Assembly (NCBI GenBank): GCA_003215725.1
Contig: QCJX01000011.1
Span: forward strand, 1 to 36,689
Length of the DNA: 36,689 nucleotides
DNA from: Prochlorococcus sp. AG-409-I11
GTDB taxonomy: Bacteria; Cyanobacteriota; Cyanobacteriia; PCC-6307; Cyanobiaceae
Direction of reading: 5' to 3'
The position numbers and the translations under genes were made by a program. Positions 17,963 to 24,918 of this stretch are shown piece by piece. The notes under the pieces are model-generated. The model had not been told where the DNA came from. It saw nothing but the letters and a program-made list of their open reading frames with translations, and did not search any database. Every line of letters starts with the position of its first letter. The stretch's first letter is position 1.

Positions 17963-18097
17963 TTGTTGGATTTGAATTTTCTACGTACAACGCTCTTGCC
18001 AATAATGATCGTTGCTCTTTTTGCAGTTGCTTTTTTTGCAGTGAGTGCAAGGATTTGGCTGCCAGGAGACATGCTTGCTCCTGCACCAATTAGTTGA
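17963..18097 (+). CDS. Possible 44-residue single-span membrane protein
   Basis: In the gap between the symporter and the HEAT-repeat gene, one frame is open from TTG 17963 (alternatives TTG 17966 or ATG 18005) to TGA 18097. The product begins LDLNFLRTTLLPI, continues as one strongly hydrophobic segment (about residues 11-32), and ends with RIWLPGDMLAPAPIS. The pattern of positive residues before and a Pro-rich tail after a single helix fits a genuine small thylakoid or plasma membrane protein. No Shine-Dalgarno is visible and the start codon is weak. I do not recognise a named family. An overlapping Cys-rich frame is less convincing. Conservation in related genomes would decide. Confidence 0.45.
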   Translation: MLDLNFLRTTLLPIMIVALFAVAFFAVSARIWLPGDMLAPAPIS

Positions 18098-18128
18098 GGA
18101 CAATTCTCAATGGCTTTACGATTTGCAT

Positions 18129-18938
18129 ATGAATGAAACTTTTGAAAATTTGGAAGATGAAGCCCTTGCGAATTTGGCTATAGATCCTGATGTCTTAGCA
18201 AGGGAACTAGCGGCTGAATTGCTAGGTGATCCTTTAGACGAGATCGATTTACAAGGCTTTGACTCTGACGAGTTAGCTGTTGCAAGAGAGTGTGAATTGG
18301 GCTTGAAATGGTTGCAACAAGGCCACGAGGAACGTTTACAAGGATTGAGAGTGTTTTGTGAACATAGAGACCCAAGAGCCTTACCTTTACTTGTCCCTCT
18401 GCTTCAAGAGCCATGTCCTGTAGAAAGAATGAGTGCAGTTTATGCATTAGGAAGAAACCCTTGTCCGCGAGCAGTTGATATATTGTTAAATTTGCTTCAA
18501 AACGACTGCAACGCTTATGTTCGCAAAGCAACCGCATGGAGCCTAGGTAATTATGCCGACTCTTCAGTTTTGAAGCCTTTGATTAATGTTTTGCACCATG
18601 ATGTTGCTGCTGTTCGGTTATGGGCTTCTAGTTCTTTAGCTGAAGTTGGTTCCAGTTCTCTTGAGAATGCTCTAATTGCATCACAAGAACTACTTGTGAA
18701 TTTGAGAATTGATAGTGAACCTCTAGTTAGGAGCAATTGTATTTGGTCTCTTGGGAGGCTATATGAAAAGCTGACTGAGGAAAGAAAAAATGAATTAGTT
18801 GAGGCTTTTATTTCTGTTTTATTACAAGAAGACGAACCTTCTGTGCGTTATGAGGCCAGAGTTGTTCTAGAGCAGCTTGAAGATCAGCAAGTTCAAACAA
18901 AATTGAAGATGATGATGAATGATGGATTATTGGCTTAA
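18129..18938 (+). CDS. HEAT-repeat protein
   Basis: The 269-residue protein has an acidic N-terminal segment (about 1-60) followed by tandem alpha-helical HEAT / PBS-lyase-like repeats. Typical units are VERMSAVYALGRNPCPRAVDILLNLL, YVRKATAWSLGNYADSSVLKPLINVL and AVRLWASSSLAEVG, with later ones around LVRSNCIWSLGRL and SVRYEARVVLEQL. Such repeats make a solenoid for protein-protein binding. In cyanobacteria the same fold includes phycobilin lyases (CpcE/F type) and many scaffold proteins; nothing here shows catalysis. I chose ATG 18129, which starts the acidic leader. The frame is open further upstream to a GTG at 18045, but that part overlaps the small membrane ORF and has no HEAT character. 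It precedes the DUF2997/ycf35/ferredoxin run by 96 bp. Confidence 0.85.
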   Translation: MNETFENLEDEALANLAIDPDVLARELAAELLGDPLDEIDLQGFDSDELAVARECELGLKWLQQGHEERLQGLRVFCEHRDPRALPLLVPLLQEPCPVERMSAVYALGRNPCPRAVDILLNLLQNDCNAYVRKATAWSLGNYADSSVLKPLINVLHHDVAAVRLWASSSLAEVGSSSLENALIASQELLVNLRIDSEPLVRSNCIWSLGRLYEKLTEERKNELVEAFISVLLQEDEPSVRYEARVVLEQLEDQQVQTKLKMMMNDGLLA

Positions 18939-19034
18939 TTCTCATTACTTACAGCGGTCTGTTACAAAAAAAACCCAAAAGGGATAGTTTTCCCTATAAC
19001 ATCCCTTACTTATACCGACCAATATCGATTCAAG

Positions 19035-19238
19035 ATGCCTCAGCGAACTCTTCGGTTTCGTATTCGCCAAGATGGACGAGTTGAAGAAACAGTGGAAGGA
19101 CTTGTTGGTGATTCTTGCTTGCATTTGACAGAAAAACTGGAAAGTGCATTAGGTTCGGTTGAGCGAAGAGACAGTACTTCAGAGGCTTTTAGCTCTGAAA
19201 CTAAGCAAACCAAAGTAATTTCCACTGAAATTTTCTAA
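19035..19238 (+). CDS. DUF2997-family protein
   Basis: This 67-residue protein starts PQRTLRFRIRQDGRVEETVEGLVGDSC, the DUF2997 pattern: two beta strands with a turn, then a helix (CLHLTEKLESALGSVE). The C-terminal 20 residues are polar and low in conservation. Function is unknown for the family. It is often found next to Ycf35 (DUF1257) in cyanobacteria, as here: its TAA stop and the ycf35 ATG share one base (TAATG at 19236-19240), so the two are almost surely translated together. A TTATAC box about 20 nt before the ATG could be a -10 element, which would make this the first gene of the cluster. Confidence 0.8.
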   Translation: MPQRTLRFRIRQDGRVEETVEGLVGDSCLHLTEKLESALGSVERRDSTSEAFSSETKQTKVISTEIF

Positions 19239-19630
19239 TGTCACACTTCACAACTGTCAAAACAGAACTTCGTAAAAAGGAAATACTTACTCAGTCCCTT
19301 GTTGATATGGGCTTTTTACCTCTAGAAGGTACAAAGTTGGTTAGAGGGTTTAGAGGCCAGACGGTTAAAGCAGATTTGACTGTAGAAATGTCAAAAGGTT
19401 CTGATATCGGGTTCAGGTTGAATCCGATATCAGAAACTTATGAGCTAGTTACTGATATAGACCTTTGGCAGCAAACAGTTCCAGTAGAAAGATTTTTATC
19501 TCAGTTGACACAGCGTTATGCCCTAAATACTGTCCTATTAGCAACTAATGAAGAAGGGTTTGAAGTAGCTGAACAGACCAACAATCAAGATGGTTCGATC
19601 GAGCTTGTTGTTACACGTTGGGATTCCTAG
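19238..19630 (+). CDS. ycf35: Ycf35 family protein (DUF1257)
   Basis: The 130-residue protein begins SHFTTVKTELRKKEILTQSL and has the family landmarks RGFRGQTVKADLTVE, SDIGF, YELVTDIDLWQQ, VERFLSQLTQRYALNTVL and a final SIELVVTRW. Ycf35 is conserved in cyanobacteria and retained in red-lineage plastids, but its function is not known. It overlaps DUF2997 by one base at its start, and a ferredoxin gene starts 2 bp after its stop. The middle of the gene contains a 17-bp hairpin sequence (listed separately), which encodes the SDIGF...ISE stretch and is unusual inside coding DNA. Confidence 0.88.
   Translation: MSHFTTVKTELRKKEILTQSLVDMGFLPLEGTKLVRGFRGQTVKADLTVEMSKGSDIGFRLNPISETYELVTDIDLWQQTVPVERFLSQLTQRYALNTVLLATNEEGFEVAEQTNNQDGSIELVVTRWDS
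19399..19435 (+). repeat. 17-bp inverted repeat (hairpin) inside ycf35
   Basis: The left arm TTCTGATATCGGGTTCA (19399-19415) and the right arm TGAATCCGATATCAGAA (19419-19435) are complementary at every position except one G-U pair (411:423), with a GGT loop of three bases. Both DNA strands could form a long, stable hairpin, or the duplex a cruciform. It lies wholly within coding sequence, about 55 codons into ycf35. Confidence 0.9.
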
Positions 19631-19632
19631 TA

Positions 19633-20022
19633 TTGGCTAGTGACCCTTCTTCAGCTTTTCAAGCTAAGGCTTATCAAGAATTAGGGCCAAATGGTAGAGA
19701 ACCAATTCTTGGAGGCCAACTTCGCGAAAAGGCGGTATGGGTAGATGAAAGTACTTGTATTGGATGTCGTTACTGTTCTCATGTAGCTACAAATACTTTT
19801 GTTATCGAGCAGTATTGGGGGCGTTCCAGAGCTGTTCGCCAAGATGGTGATAGTACAGAGTTAATTCAAGAAGCTATTAATACCTGCCCAGTCGATTGTA
19901 TTCATTGGGTTCGTTTTGAAGAATTAGAAACTTTACGAGCTCAACTAGATGAATTTGACTTTCAATCACTTGGTATGCCGCAAAAAAGTTCACGTCGCAT
20001 TAAGTCTCGTAAAAAGCAATGA
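19633..20022 (+). CDS. 4Fe-4S ferredoxin-like protein
   Basis: The protein (129 residues from TTG 19633) has a single 4Fe-4S site: Cys42, Cys45 and Cys48 in CIGCRYC, with Cys85 in the matching NTCPVDCIHW. Only one such cluster is supported, and Cys89 is extra. A 40-residue N-terminal stretch without cysteines precedes it, and the C-terminus is very basic (KSSRRIKSRKKQ). Similar ferredoxin-like proteins sit beside Ycf35 in cyanobacteria. It probably passes electrons to an unknown partner in the cytoplasm. The only in-frame starts near here are TTG codons, at 19618 (inside ycf35) and 19633; the second avoids overlap. It is 3 bp upstream of the aldo/keto reductase, suggesting a joint transcript. 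Confidence 0.85.
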   Translation: MASDPSSAFQAKAYQELGPNGREPILGGQLREKAVWVDESTCIGCRYCSHVATNTFVIEQYWGRSRAVRQDGDSTELIQEAINTCPVDCIHWVRFEELETLRAQLDEFDFQSLGMPQKSSRRIKSRKKQ

Positions 20023-20025
20023 ACT

Positions 20026-21240
20026 ATGTGTACAAATTCCTTGACGATACCTAGTCGTCGCTTTGGACGTACAGAGATAGATATGCCTATTTTATCTCTT
20101 GGTGGAATGCGATTTCAGCAAAGTTGGGAAGATCTAGATGAACAGAAAATAGTGGTTCAGAAACAACAACATCTAGAGGAAACATTTAATCAAGCGATTA
20201 AAAATGGACTTCATCATGTAGAAACAGCAAGACATTACGGGACTTCTGAGATGCAATTAGGTTGGGCAATGAAAAAAGTGCCTGATAGGAAAAGATTATT
20301 ACAATCAAAAGTACCCCCCAGGGATAATCCAAAAGAATTTGAGCAAGAGTTAGAACTAAGTTTGAGGAGATTGCAGTGTCAGAGGTTAGATCTACTAGCA
20401 ATACATGGAATTAATCTACCTGAACATTTAGACCAAACAATTCGACCAGGAGGATGTCTAGAAGTTGCTAGACGTTTTCAGTCGGATGGGCGAGTTGGTC
20501 ATATAGGTTTCTCTACCCATGGACCAACAGATTTAATTATTCAAACTATTGAGACTGATCAATTTGACTATGTCAACCTGCATTGGTATTTCATTTATCA
20601 AAATAATGAGCGAGCATTGGCAGCTGCAGAAAAACATGATCTTGGAGTTTTTATTATTAGTCCAACGGATAAAGGTGGCCATTTGCATACTCCATCAGAG
20701 AAACTATTAAAGTTGTGCGCACCATTGCACCCGATAGTTTTTAATGATCTTTTTTGTTTAAGTGACAAGAGAGTACATACTATCAGCGTTGGAGCTTCTC
20801 AAGCTAATGATTTAGATCTTCATCTAGAAGCGATTAACTTAATAGAAAAAACAAATGAATTATTACCATTAATTATTGAAAACTTACATTATGCACAGTA
20901 TGCATCTTTAGGAAAGGAATGGTTGGATAGTTGGTTCCTTGGTCTGCCAAGTTGGAAAGATACACCTGGTCGTATCAATATCCCTGTTTTACTTTGGCTA
21001 CATAATTTACTAATTGCTTGGGATATGGAGTCTTATGCAAAGGCACGCTATCAATTATTAGGGAATGGAGGGCATTGGTTCCCTGGTGCAAATGCTGATT
21101 GCCTTGATATAGAAGTTCAAGAGGAAGATTTGAAAAAAGTACTTGTAGACAGTCCTTGGGGAGAGAAAATCCCTGATTTACTTCGAGAATTGAAAGTTCA
21201 ACTTGGAGGTAGTAGTCAATCAAGATTGTTGGGTATTTAA
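20026..21240 (+). CDS. Aldo/keto reductase family protein
   Basis: The 404-residue protein has an aldo/keto reductase barrel in its first 290 residues: RRFGRTEIDMPILSLGGMRF at the start, then VETARHYG with Tyr71, KV at Lys95, and AIHGIN with His127. These match the catalytic Tyr, Lys and His; the usual Asp of the tetrad is Glu66 here. The family reduces aldehydes or ketones with NADPH. It most resembles the COG1453-type reductases, which carry a C-terminal 4Fe-4S domain. Here the C-terminal region (GNGGHWFPGANADCLDIE...) keeps the outline but has a single Cys, so no cluster can form. The stop overlaps the end of rsmG by 4 bp. Substrate unknown. Confidence 0.85.
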   Translation: MCTNSLTIPSRRFGRTEIDMPILSLGGMRFQQSWEDLDEQKIVVQKQQHLEETFNQAIKNGLHHVETARHYGTSEMQLGWAMKKVPDRKRLLQSKVPPRDNPKEFEQELELSLRRLQCQRLDLLAIHGINLPEHLDQTIRPGGCLEVARRFQSDGRVGHIGFSTHGPTDLIIQTIETDQFDYVNLHWYFIYQNNERALAAAEKHDLGVFIISPTDKGGHLHTPSEKLLKLCAPLHPIVFNDLFCLSDKRVHTISVGASQANDLDLHLEAINLIEKTNELLPLIIENLHYAQYASLGKEWLDSWFLGLPSWKDTPGRINIPVLLWLHNLLIAWDMESYAKARYQLLGNGGHWFPGANADCLDIEVQEEDLKKVLVDSPWGEKIPDLLRELKVQLGGSSQSRLLGI

Positions 21241-21980
21241 TTTCCAAGCGGACGTTTTGTAGGTATTCCTATTGATCTAGGGAAGTTATCAGGGCATGGT
21301 TCGTCGGAACTAACACGGATCACATGTCTTACCCCTCGATTCTTTGGCAAATCAAGGTGTTCAATTTTATTGATTTTAGCTTTGAGAGAAATCAATGCAT
21401 TTTGTAGCTTGATTTGATTAGGTTTATTCCATTGCCCTTTATAAATCAAGGCTTCTCCTTTATCTCTTAGAAGCGGTACTAAGTATTCGGCAACTACAGG
21501 AGCAGAAGCGACAGCACGTGCAACAGCTAAATCAAACATTCCTCTAAATTTTGAGTTATGAGCAGTTTTTTCAACTCGTTCGCTCCTTACTCGGACTCTT
21601 GAGGAAATTCCGAGTTCACTGACAATATGTTTTATAGCTGTAGTTTTCCGGCTTACGGAATCAACCAACGTGATTTTTGTTTTTGGTAGAGCTATTGCTA
21701 TTGCTAGGCCAGGTAGACCACATCCACTTCCAACATCAATACATTCCCAATTGTTATCAGGATTAATTAATTCCTCTTTTAAGGGCCATAGACTATCAAA
21801 TATTTGACCGATCCAAAAGTCTTCTCCATCAACCAATCTTGTTAAGTTGACTTGTTGATTAGATTGCTTGAGAAGTTTTTGAAGAGATATAAACTGTTTT
21901 ATTTGTTTGAGACTTGGGTTCCATGTAAGTTCTTGCCAAACTTTGAAGCTTGATGATTCTGGAGAGGAATGAATATTCAT
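21237..21980 (-). CDS. rsmG: 16S rRNA (guanine-527-N7)-methyltransferase
   Basis: RsmG methylates N7 of G527 in 16S rRNA, a site tied to streptomycin sensitivity. The 247-residue product has the SAM-binding motif DVGSGCGLPGLAIAIALP, then ITLVDSVSRKTTAIKHIVSELG, and VARAVASAPVVAEYLVPLLRDKGEALIYKG, all typical of the family (formerly GidB). N-terminal residues match the leading helices (LQKLLKQSNQQVNLTRL). It starts at an ATG after a Shine-Dalgarno-like AAGGGTG. The TATAGC box in the divergent gap with the J-domain gene could be its promoter. It converges on the aldo/keto reductase with a 4-bp overlap. Confidence 0.95.
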   Translation of the reverse strand: MNIHSSPESSSFKVWQELTWNPSLKQIKQFISLQKLLKQSNQQVNLTRLVDGEDFWIGQIFDSLWPLKEELINPDNNWECIDVGSGCGLPGLAIAIALPKTKITLVDSVSRKTTAIKHIVSELGISSRVRVRSERVEKTAHNSKFRGMFDLAVARAVASAPVVAEYLVPLLRDKGEALIYKGQWNKPNQIKLQNALISLKAKINKIEHLDLPKNRGVRHVIRVSSDEPCPDNFPRSIGIPTKRPLGN

Positions 21981-21995
21981 ATAATGAACACCCTT

Positions 21996-22039
21996 AATAA
22001 AAGCTTGTTAGCTATAAAAACTAGTGAGCAACTTTTATT
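21996..22039. repeat. Inverted repeat in rsmG / J-domain gene divergent region
   Basis: AATAAAAG (21996-22003), one unpaired C, and TTG (22005-22007) pair with CAA (22029-22031) and CTTTTATT (22032-22039) across a 21-nt loop that holds the TATAAAAA run. The arms flank both putative promoters. Mostly A-T pairs, so moderate stability. Confidence 0.4.
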
Positions 22040-22060
22040 GGATTCTAAATCTTTGAAAAC

Positions 22061-22621
22061 TTGACTGCCTCTAGAAATTTTTACGAACTTTTGGGTGTTG
22101 CTCAAACAGCTGATGAAAAAACTCTTCATCGAGCATTTAGGAACCTTAGTAAAGCATTGCATCCAGATACAACTTCGCTTCCTGAGGAGCAGGCTGCCAA
22201 GAAGTTTCGAGAAGTATGTGAGGCTTATGAACTGCTTTCAGATCCATCGTTGAGAAAAACGTATGATGCCAACTTGAAGGAGTATCAATTAAAACAGACA
22301 CTTTTTGAGTCTAACTCTAAAAATTTGGAAATAAGACCTGCTTTATCATCTAAGACTGAGATAGGAGTTCGAAGACCTTTATCTGGTGGTGAGTTGTTTT
22401 CTCTTTTACTTTTACTAGTGGCTCTTTTATTTAGCTTGTTGATTGGGCTAGGATTTGCAATTGCTGATAGGCGACAATTGCAAGTTCGGCCAAGCTGGCT
22501 TGTTGTTGATAATTCCTTTAATAGTTCTTCAGTATCAATGTTCAGGAATGTCATCAATCCCTCCCGATCAAACTCCATTAAACCAGCATTCTTTAACAGC
22601 CTTAGAGTGTTGGTTGACTAA
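22061..22621 (+). CDS. Membrane-anchored J-domain (DnaJ-like) protein
   Basis: The 186-residue protein has an N-terminal J domain (residues 5-70) with the diagnostic His34-Pro35-Asp36 in KALHPDTTSLP and the helix IV segment FREVCEAYELLSDPSLRKTYD. A linker follows, then one transmembrane segment at about 112-135 (LFSLLLLLVALLFSLLIGLGFAI). There is no zinc-finger or substrate-binding domain as in full DnaJ. It probably recruits Hsp70 (DnaK) to a membrane; the client is unknown. The start is a TTG at 22061, with no ATG that keeps the J domain intact. The last 74 bases overlap the DUF3143 gene in another frame, so the tail sequence is constrained by two proteins. Confidence 0.87.
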   Translation: MTASRNFYELLGVAQTADEKTLHRAFRNLSKALHPDTTSLPEEQAAKKFREVCEAYELLSDPSLRKTYDANLKEYQLKQTLFESNSKNLEIRPALSSKTEIGVRRPLSGGELFSLLLLLVALLFSLLIGLGFAIADRRQLQVRPSWLVVDNSFNSSSVSMFRNVINPSRSNSIKPAFFNSLRVLVD

Positions 22622-22814
22622 TATTGGAGCAGAAAAACATAGTACAAATCATTGCCTTTGGACTTTTTTGGCCGCCAAGTGGTCAGCAAGAATTTATCTA
22701 CAGAAAGATGAGCTAATGGTTCATTGGGATCAAGAGGGAGACATTACTCAGTGCAGTTTTCCTTATGGACTTCCTCGTAAGGATGTTGAGAGAGCAATAA
22801 TGCAAGGTCCTTAA
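22548..22814 (+). CDS. DUF3143-family protein
   Basis: The 88-residue protein from ATG 22548 reads SSIPPDQTPLNQHSLTALECWLTNIGAE, then WSARIYLQKDELMVHWDQ, and ends FPYGLPRKDVERAIMQGP, matching the DUF3143 pattern of cyanobacteria. Function unknown. I rejected the longer upstream frame (back to 22455), since that part only mirrors the J-domain gene in another frame. The start lies 74 bp inside the J-domain gene, which points to a shared transcript; from memory the two are neighbours in other picocyanobacteria. It converges on bioA with 32 bp between. Confidence 0.8.
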   Translation: MSSIPPDQTPLNQHSLTALECWLTNIGAEKHSTNHCLWTFLAAKWSARIYLQKDELMVHWDQEGDITQCSFPYGLPRKDVERAIMQGP

Positions 22815-22846
22815 GGCTTGTTTGGGCAAAATTATTAAAGTTATAC

Positions 22847-24136
22847 TTAAAGAGAATTCAAGCCAGTTTCTATAGCTTCATAACACTTCCTTAACTCATT
22901 ATCAGTTATGCAGAGTGGAGGAAGAAGGTAAACTACGTTCCCTAAAGGTCGAATAAATACTCCGCTCTTCAATGAATGAGCTTTTAATTTTTTGCCGGTT
23001 TTATTCAGATAGCCTTTCTCTTCTTCTATATCTATTTCAAAAGCGGCCATTGTTCCTATAAGTCGAGGATTTTTGACTTTTGGATGCTTGGATAGCAATT
23101 GCATATAAGGTAAATGTCTTTCTTCAAAATTTTTATATTTATTTGGTTGATTTTCCAATAGGTCTAGACTGGCATTTGCAGCAGCACAACCTAATGGATT
23201 GGCTGTAAAACTATGACCATGCCAAAATGTGAGCTGAGGATCTTCGCCCACAAAAGCTTGATAGATTTTTTCGGTTGCAAGAGTTCCACCCATTGGAAGG
23301 AATCCTCCAGTTAAACCTTTAGAGAGAGAAATCAGGTCCGGTTTGATTTTGGCACGTTGAAATGCAAATAATTCTCCACATCTTCCAAAGCCTGTTAGGA
23401 CTTCATCGGCGATGAGGAGAGCATCAGCTTCACGAACTTTTTCTTCGACTTTTTGGAGGAATTCAGGACGAACTACTCTCATCCCTCCTGCACCTTGTAA
23501 GAGAGGTTCAAGGATTACTGCGATTGTAGGTGTTTCAAGAAGTCTTTCTAGTTCAGTTATTGCAACCTTTTCACGAGTCTCTACTTTTTGATCTCCCCAC
23601 CATGTTGTTGGCCATGATGCTCTGCTCACTGGGAATAGCATTTTGTCATAAGGTTCATTAAATAAATTGCGCTCACCTATAGCCATTGCACCAAAGGTGT
23701 CTCCATGATAGGCACCTTCAAAGGCTATTATTTGAGATCTGTTCTCTCCTTTGTTATGCCACCATTGGCATGCAATTTTTAAGGCGACTTCTACTGCTGT
23801 AGATCCATTGTCTGAAAAAAATAATCTATCTAGACCACTATGAGCACATAGTCGTTTGGCAAGTAGCTCAGCTTGCGCATGAGTGAAGTCAGCAAAGATT
23901 ACTTGTTCTAATTGTTTAGCTTGCTTGGCAATAGCATTGGCAATATATGGATTAGAATGACCATGGAGAGTTACCCACCAACTACTTATTGCATCTATAA
24001 GAACGGGCCCATTCTCACGTATTAATAGTGCACCATCTGCTTTTATTATGCGTTCTGGTGCGTTGGAAGACGCAATTGATGTAAAGGGATGCCAAAGATT
24101 CTTATGCCATTGGCTGGCGTTTTCTTGTTCAATCAT
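22847..24136 (-). CDS. bioA: Adenosylmethionine-8-amino-7-oxononanoate aminotransferase
   Basis: BioA transfers the amino group of S-adenosylmethionine to 7-keto-8-aminopelargonic acid, forming 7,8-diaminopelargonate in biotin synthesis. The protein shows class III aminotransferase motifs: LWHPFTS near the start, DAISSWWVTLHGHSNPYI, FFSDNGSTAVEVALKIA, AYHGDTFGAM, LLIADEVLTGFGRCG and the PLP-lysine region ISLSKGLTGGFLPMG. From ATG 24136 it has 429 residues, the usual size. A GTG at 24175 would add a 13-residue extension with no family similarity. Unlike the other bio genes, it is separated from bioD by 131 bp, so it may have its own promoter. Confidence 0.95.
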   Translation of the reverse strand: MIEQENASQWHKNLWHPFTSIASSNAPERIIKADGALLIRENGPVLIDAISSWWVTLHGHSNPYIANAIAKQAKQLEQVIFADFTHAQAELLAKRLCAHSGLDRLFFSDNGSTAVEVALKIACQWWHNKGENRSQIIAFEGAYHGDTFGAMAIGERNLFNEPYDKMLFPVSRASWPTTWWGDQKVETREKVAITELERLLETPTIAVILEPLLQGAGGMRVVRPEFLQKVEEKVREADALLIADEVLTGFGRCGELFAFQRAKIKPDLISLSKGLTGGFLPMGGTLATEKIYQAFVGEDPQLTFWHGHSFTANPLGCAAANASLDLLENQPNKYKNFEERHLPYMQLLSKHPKVKNPRLIGTMAAFEIDIEEEKGYLNKTGKKLKAHSLKSGVFIRPLGNVVYLLPPLCITDNELRKCYEAIETGLNSL

Positions 24137-24267
24137 CTCAAAAGAATTGATAAAGCTTGACGAACGATGGTGCACTAAGATTTATTATTCAAAATACATA
24201 AAATACATATGAAACTAAAGCAGTCTAAGTAATTAAAGTATTTTTTTTTATCTTGAATATGGGATTG
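24137..24267 (-). promoter_or_regulatory. AT-rich bioD-bioA gap with a tandem 9-mer
   Basis: This 131-bp stretch interrupts an otherwise overlapping operon. It is very AT-rich and contains AAAATACAT twice in tandem (24191-24208), a T9-T10 run near 24241-24250 on the plus strand, and a TATTCAA/TTGAATA pair near its two ends. It could hold a separate bioA promoter. No known binding site (such as a BirA operator) is recognisable. Confidence 0.3.
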
Positions 24268-24918
24268 TTAACTTAGTAATTCAGTAAATTTTTTGCTTAA
24301 ATTTTGACTTTCCCATTGGTGTAAGAGTGTAGCTGCTGAAATTTCTTTTAATATGGGTAATTGAGCAATTACAGAGACGTCTCCTAACTCTTCAAGAGTT
24401 CTTGGATTGTCTAGATGTTTTGGACCATTTAGAATGATTCCTATAACTGTTAGATTTCGACGTCTCAATGCTTCAAGACTAAGTAGAGTATGATTTAGTG
24501 TTCCTAAACCACTTTTGGCTACAAGTACAATTGGGAGTCTCCAAAGTTCCAGCTGGTCAATTTGCAGCCACGTTCTAGTAAGAGGAACTAGAACTCCACC
24601 AGCAGTTTCTATAATTAGAGGACCATTCTTAATAGAAGGAATTTTTAATCGTTCGGTTTCGATCAGGATATTTTCTCTTTCTGCTGCCCAATGAGGAGAA
24701 ACTGGTGCTTTGAATTTATATGCTTCGGGAATCCAGCGTGACTTTGGAAGATCTAACCATTTGCATACACGTCCCGTATCACCTCCTTCATCAAGTCCGC
24801 TTTGGATTGGTTTCCAATAGGTTGCATTAAGACCTTGGACAAGCAGACTACTTATAACAGTTTTACCGATATCTGTATCTGTACCACAGATCACTATGCC
24901 CGGGACTTTATAGATCAT
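24268..24918 (-). CDS. bioD: Dethiobiotin synthetase
   Basis: BioD closes the ureido ring of dethiobiotin from diaminopelargonate, CO2 and ATP. The 216-residue protein begins IYKVPGIVICGTDTDIGKTVISSLL, with the P-loop GTDTDIGKT directly after the first strand. It continues with YWKPIQSGLDEGGDT, PVSPHWAAERE (the Mg/substrate loop) and LIIETAGGVLVPLTRTWLQIDQ. The start is the ATG at 24918, whose bases also form the bioC stop (ATGA); the frame is open further upstream but that part merely shadows bioC. Translation coupling with bioC is likely. Confidence 0.94.
   Translation of the reverse strand: MIYKVPGIVICGTDTDIGKTVISSLLVQGLNATYWKPIQSGLDEGGDTGRVCKWLDLPKSRWIPEAYKFKAPVSPHWAAERENILIETERLKIPSIKNGPLIIETAGGVLVPLTRTWLQIDQLELWRLPIVLVAKSGLGTLNHTLLSLEALRRRNLTVIGIILNGPKHLDNPRTLEELGDVSVIAQLPILKEISAATLLHQWESQNLSKKFTELLS

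Noticed and set aside
17929-18093. A 54-codon Cys-rich frame from ATG 17929 (product containing RCSFCSCFFCSEC).
   Set aside because: It overlaps the hydrophobic membrane ORF in another frame; the Cys come from the same TTTGCAGTTGC-type repeats that encode Phe-Ala-Val in the membrane frame, which has the more protein-like layout.
18045-18128. Upstream GTG start for the HEAT-repeat protein.
   Set aside because: The added 28 residues have no repeat character and overlap the small membrane ORF; ATG 18129 starts the acidic leader directly.
18960-18996. A hairpin-like AGGGA/TCCCT stem beside a run of A residues as a terminator after the HEAT gene.
   Set aside because: On the plus strand the stem is followed by ATAAC, not T; only on the minus strand would a T-run follow, and no leftward gene ends there.
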